Shown here one piece after another: positions 62,927 to 64,000 of a DNA stretch of 64,000 nucleotides (positions within the stretch are counted from its first letter, which is position 1; every line of letters begins with the position of its first letter). Source of the DNA: Enterococcus gilvus ATCC BAA-350 (GTDB taxonomy: Bacteria; Bacillota; Bacilli; Lactobacillales; Enterococcaceae); assembly GCF_000407545.1 (NCBI RefSeq), contig NZ_ASWH01000002.1:434001-498000 (forward strand). Direction: 5' to 3'. A program made the translations under genes and the position numbers. The notes beneath the pieces were generated by a model, which saw only the letters and a program-made list of their open reading frames with translations, searched no databases and was not told the DNA's origin.

Positions 62927-62956
62927 TTGACTATAGTTTGCCCGCCCTTTTATACT
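62927..62956 (+). promoter_or_regulatory. Promoter of the malolactic enzyme gene
   Basis: TTGACT at 62927-62932, 18-base spacer, TATACT at 62951-62956, 34 bases before the start codon. Confidence 0.65.
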
Positions 62957-62989
62957 TCGTGAGCAATCAAATTTTAGGAGGATTTATTT

Positions 62990-64000
62990 ATGATTACAGG
63001 TTTAAACCTATTAAACAACCCTTTTCTAAATAAAGGGACTGCTTTTACTAAAGAAGAACGCGCAAAATACGGCATCACTGGTATGCTTCCTAGCACTGTT
63101 CAAACATTAGAACAACAAGCCGTTCAAGCGTATGGACAATACCTAAGCAAACCATCTGATTTGGAAAAACGTATTTTCTTAATGAACATCTTCAACACAA
63201 ACCGCACATTGTTTTATAAATTAATGGGTCAACATATCGTTGAATTCATGCCAATCGTTTATGATCCAGTTGTTGCGGATTCCATCGAACAATACAACGA
63301 AATCTTCGTTGAACCACAAGACGCTGCTTTCTTATCAATCGATGATCCAGAAAGCATCAAAGACAGCTTGAAAAATGCTGCTGACGGCCGCGATATTCGT
63401 TTGATCGTTGTGACTGACGCAGAAGGAATCTTAGGTATGGGCGACTGGGGTGTCAACGGTGTGGATATCGCCATCGGTAAATTAATGGTTTACACGGCTG
63501 CAGCGGGTATCAACCCTGCGCAAGTTTTACCTGTTTCAATCGATGCTGGTACAAACAACGAAACATTATTGAACAACCCGCTTTACTTAGGAAACCGCCA
63601 CGAACGTGTGACAGGCGACACTTACTACGACTTCATCGACCAATTCGTTGAATCAGCATCAGATCTTTTCCCTGAATTACTATTACACTGGGAAGACTTC
63701 GGACGCGGCAATGCAGCAAACATTTTAGAAAAATACCAAGACAAAATCACGACCTTCAATGATGATATCCAAGGTACTGGTATCGTTGTTCTTGCTGGTG
63801 TTTTAGGCGGATTGAACATTTCTGGTGAAGCCTTGAAAGATCAAACGATCTTGACATTTGGTGCTGGTACAGCCGGTGTCGGTATTGCAAATATTCTATT
63901 AAAAGAAATGGTTCGCCAAGGAACACCTGAAGAAGAAGCACGCAAACACTTCTACCAAGTCGACAAACAAGGCTTGTTGTTTGAAGATACAGAAGGCTTG
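62990..64000 (+). CDS. mleS: Malolactic enzyme, 5' part
   Basis: 337 codons are visible; the frame runs out of the window, against about 540 in the family. It belongs to the malic enzyme superfamily: [91 protein letters not shown] and the NAD-binding [14 protein letters not shown]. The N-terminus [19 protein letters not shown] is characteristic of malolactic enzymes rather than MaeE. It decarboxylates L-malate to L-lactate with NAD+ and Mn2+, aiding acid tolerance. AGGAGG precedes ATG. Transport and regulatory genes would lie beyond the window. Confidence 0.93.
   Translation, partial: MITGLNLLNNPFLNKGTAFTKEERAKYGITGMLPSTVQTLEQQAVQAYGQYLSKPSDLEKRIFLMNIFNTNRTLFYKLMGQHIVEFMPIVYDPVVADSIEQYNEIFVEPQDAAFLSIDDPESIKDSLKNAADGRDIRLIVVTDAEGILGMGDWGVNGVDIAIGKLMVYTAAAGINPAQVLPVSIDAGTNNETLLNNPLYLGNRHERVTGDTYYDFIDQFVESASDLFPELLLHWEDFGRGNAANILEKYQDKITTFNDDIQGTGIVVLAGVLGGLNISGEALKDQTILTFGAGTAGVGIANILLKEMVRQGTPEEEARKHFYQVDKQGLLFEDTEGL

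Overview
This window reads as a chromosomal segment of a low-to-mid GC lactic acid bacterium, most likely an Enterococcus. The basis is protein character: a cydABCD block without haem synthesis genes, XerS-type recombinases, Mga-like and PRD regulators, a beta-glucoside PTS, an LPxTG adhesin and a malolactic enzyme. The species is not resolved. A complete trp operon is, from general knowledge, absent from E. faecalis and E. faecium, so a relative of another species group is more likely. No rRNA, tRNA, CRISPR array, insertion sequence or intact prophage was found.

Layout, 0-35 kb, mostly + strand: 3' end of a formate/nitrite channel; nitroreductase; a reverse beta-propeller gene; a trp operon (trpEGDCFBA) behind one promoter and two consecutive Trp T-box leaders; C69 dipeptidase; LOG-family and MazG-like genes; three regulator or lipid kinase loci; cydAB-cydDC; a ClbS-like protein; a cyclophilin with an extra N-terminal domain; a 50-residue membrane protein missed by ordinary length cut-offs; a DUF6323/DUF6179-type pair; a secreted sortase-like protein lacking the catalytic Arg; a Mga-like regulator divergent from a degenerate M24 peptidase; a WYL regulator; a DUF3788 protein; an NMNAT-like nucleotidyltransferase coupled to a PEP-synthase-like phosphotransferase; then about 1 kb without a convincing gene and a XerS recombinase.

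Layout, 35-64 kb, mostly - strand: a bgl operon (PTS IIBCA, 6-phospho-beta-glucosidase, LicT-type antiterminator) with promoter, cre site and RAT/terminator all visible; an Spx paralogue; a second Mga-like regulator; a metallophosphoesterase with a coupled 45-residue membrane protein; a two-component system; an alpha-galactosidase/MFS/acetyltransferase operon with its LacI regulator and operators; an Ada DNA repair protein; a second XerS; a MalT/LuxR-type STAND regulator next to a large VWA/LPxTG adhesin; decayed gene debris; two cell-envelope proteins; and the start of malolactic enzyme at the right edge.

The most notable points are: (1) a perfect 19-bp tandem duplication in the signal-peptide region of the adhesin that puts it out of frame and could be a reversible phase switch; (2) the nucleotidyltransferase plus dikinase-like pair, which has no function I can name; (3) enzymes with lost catalytic residues (sortase-like, M24-like); (4) a sharp change of coding strand at 34-35 kb beside a XerS gene and a gene-poor kilobase, compatible with the replication terminus; (5) tandem T-boxes on the trp operon. 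All assignments come from reading the sequence without database searches.
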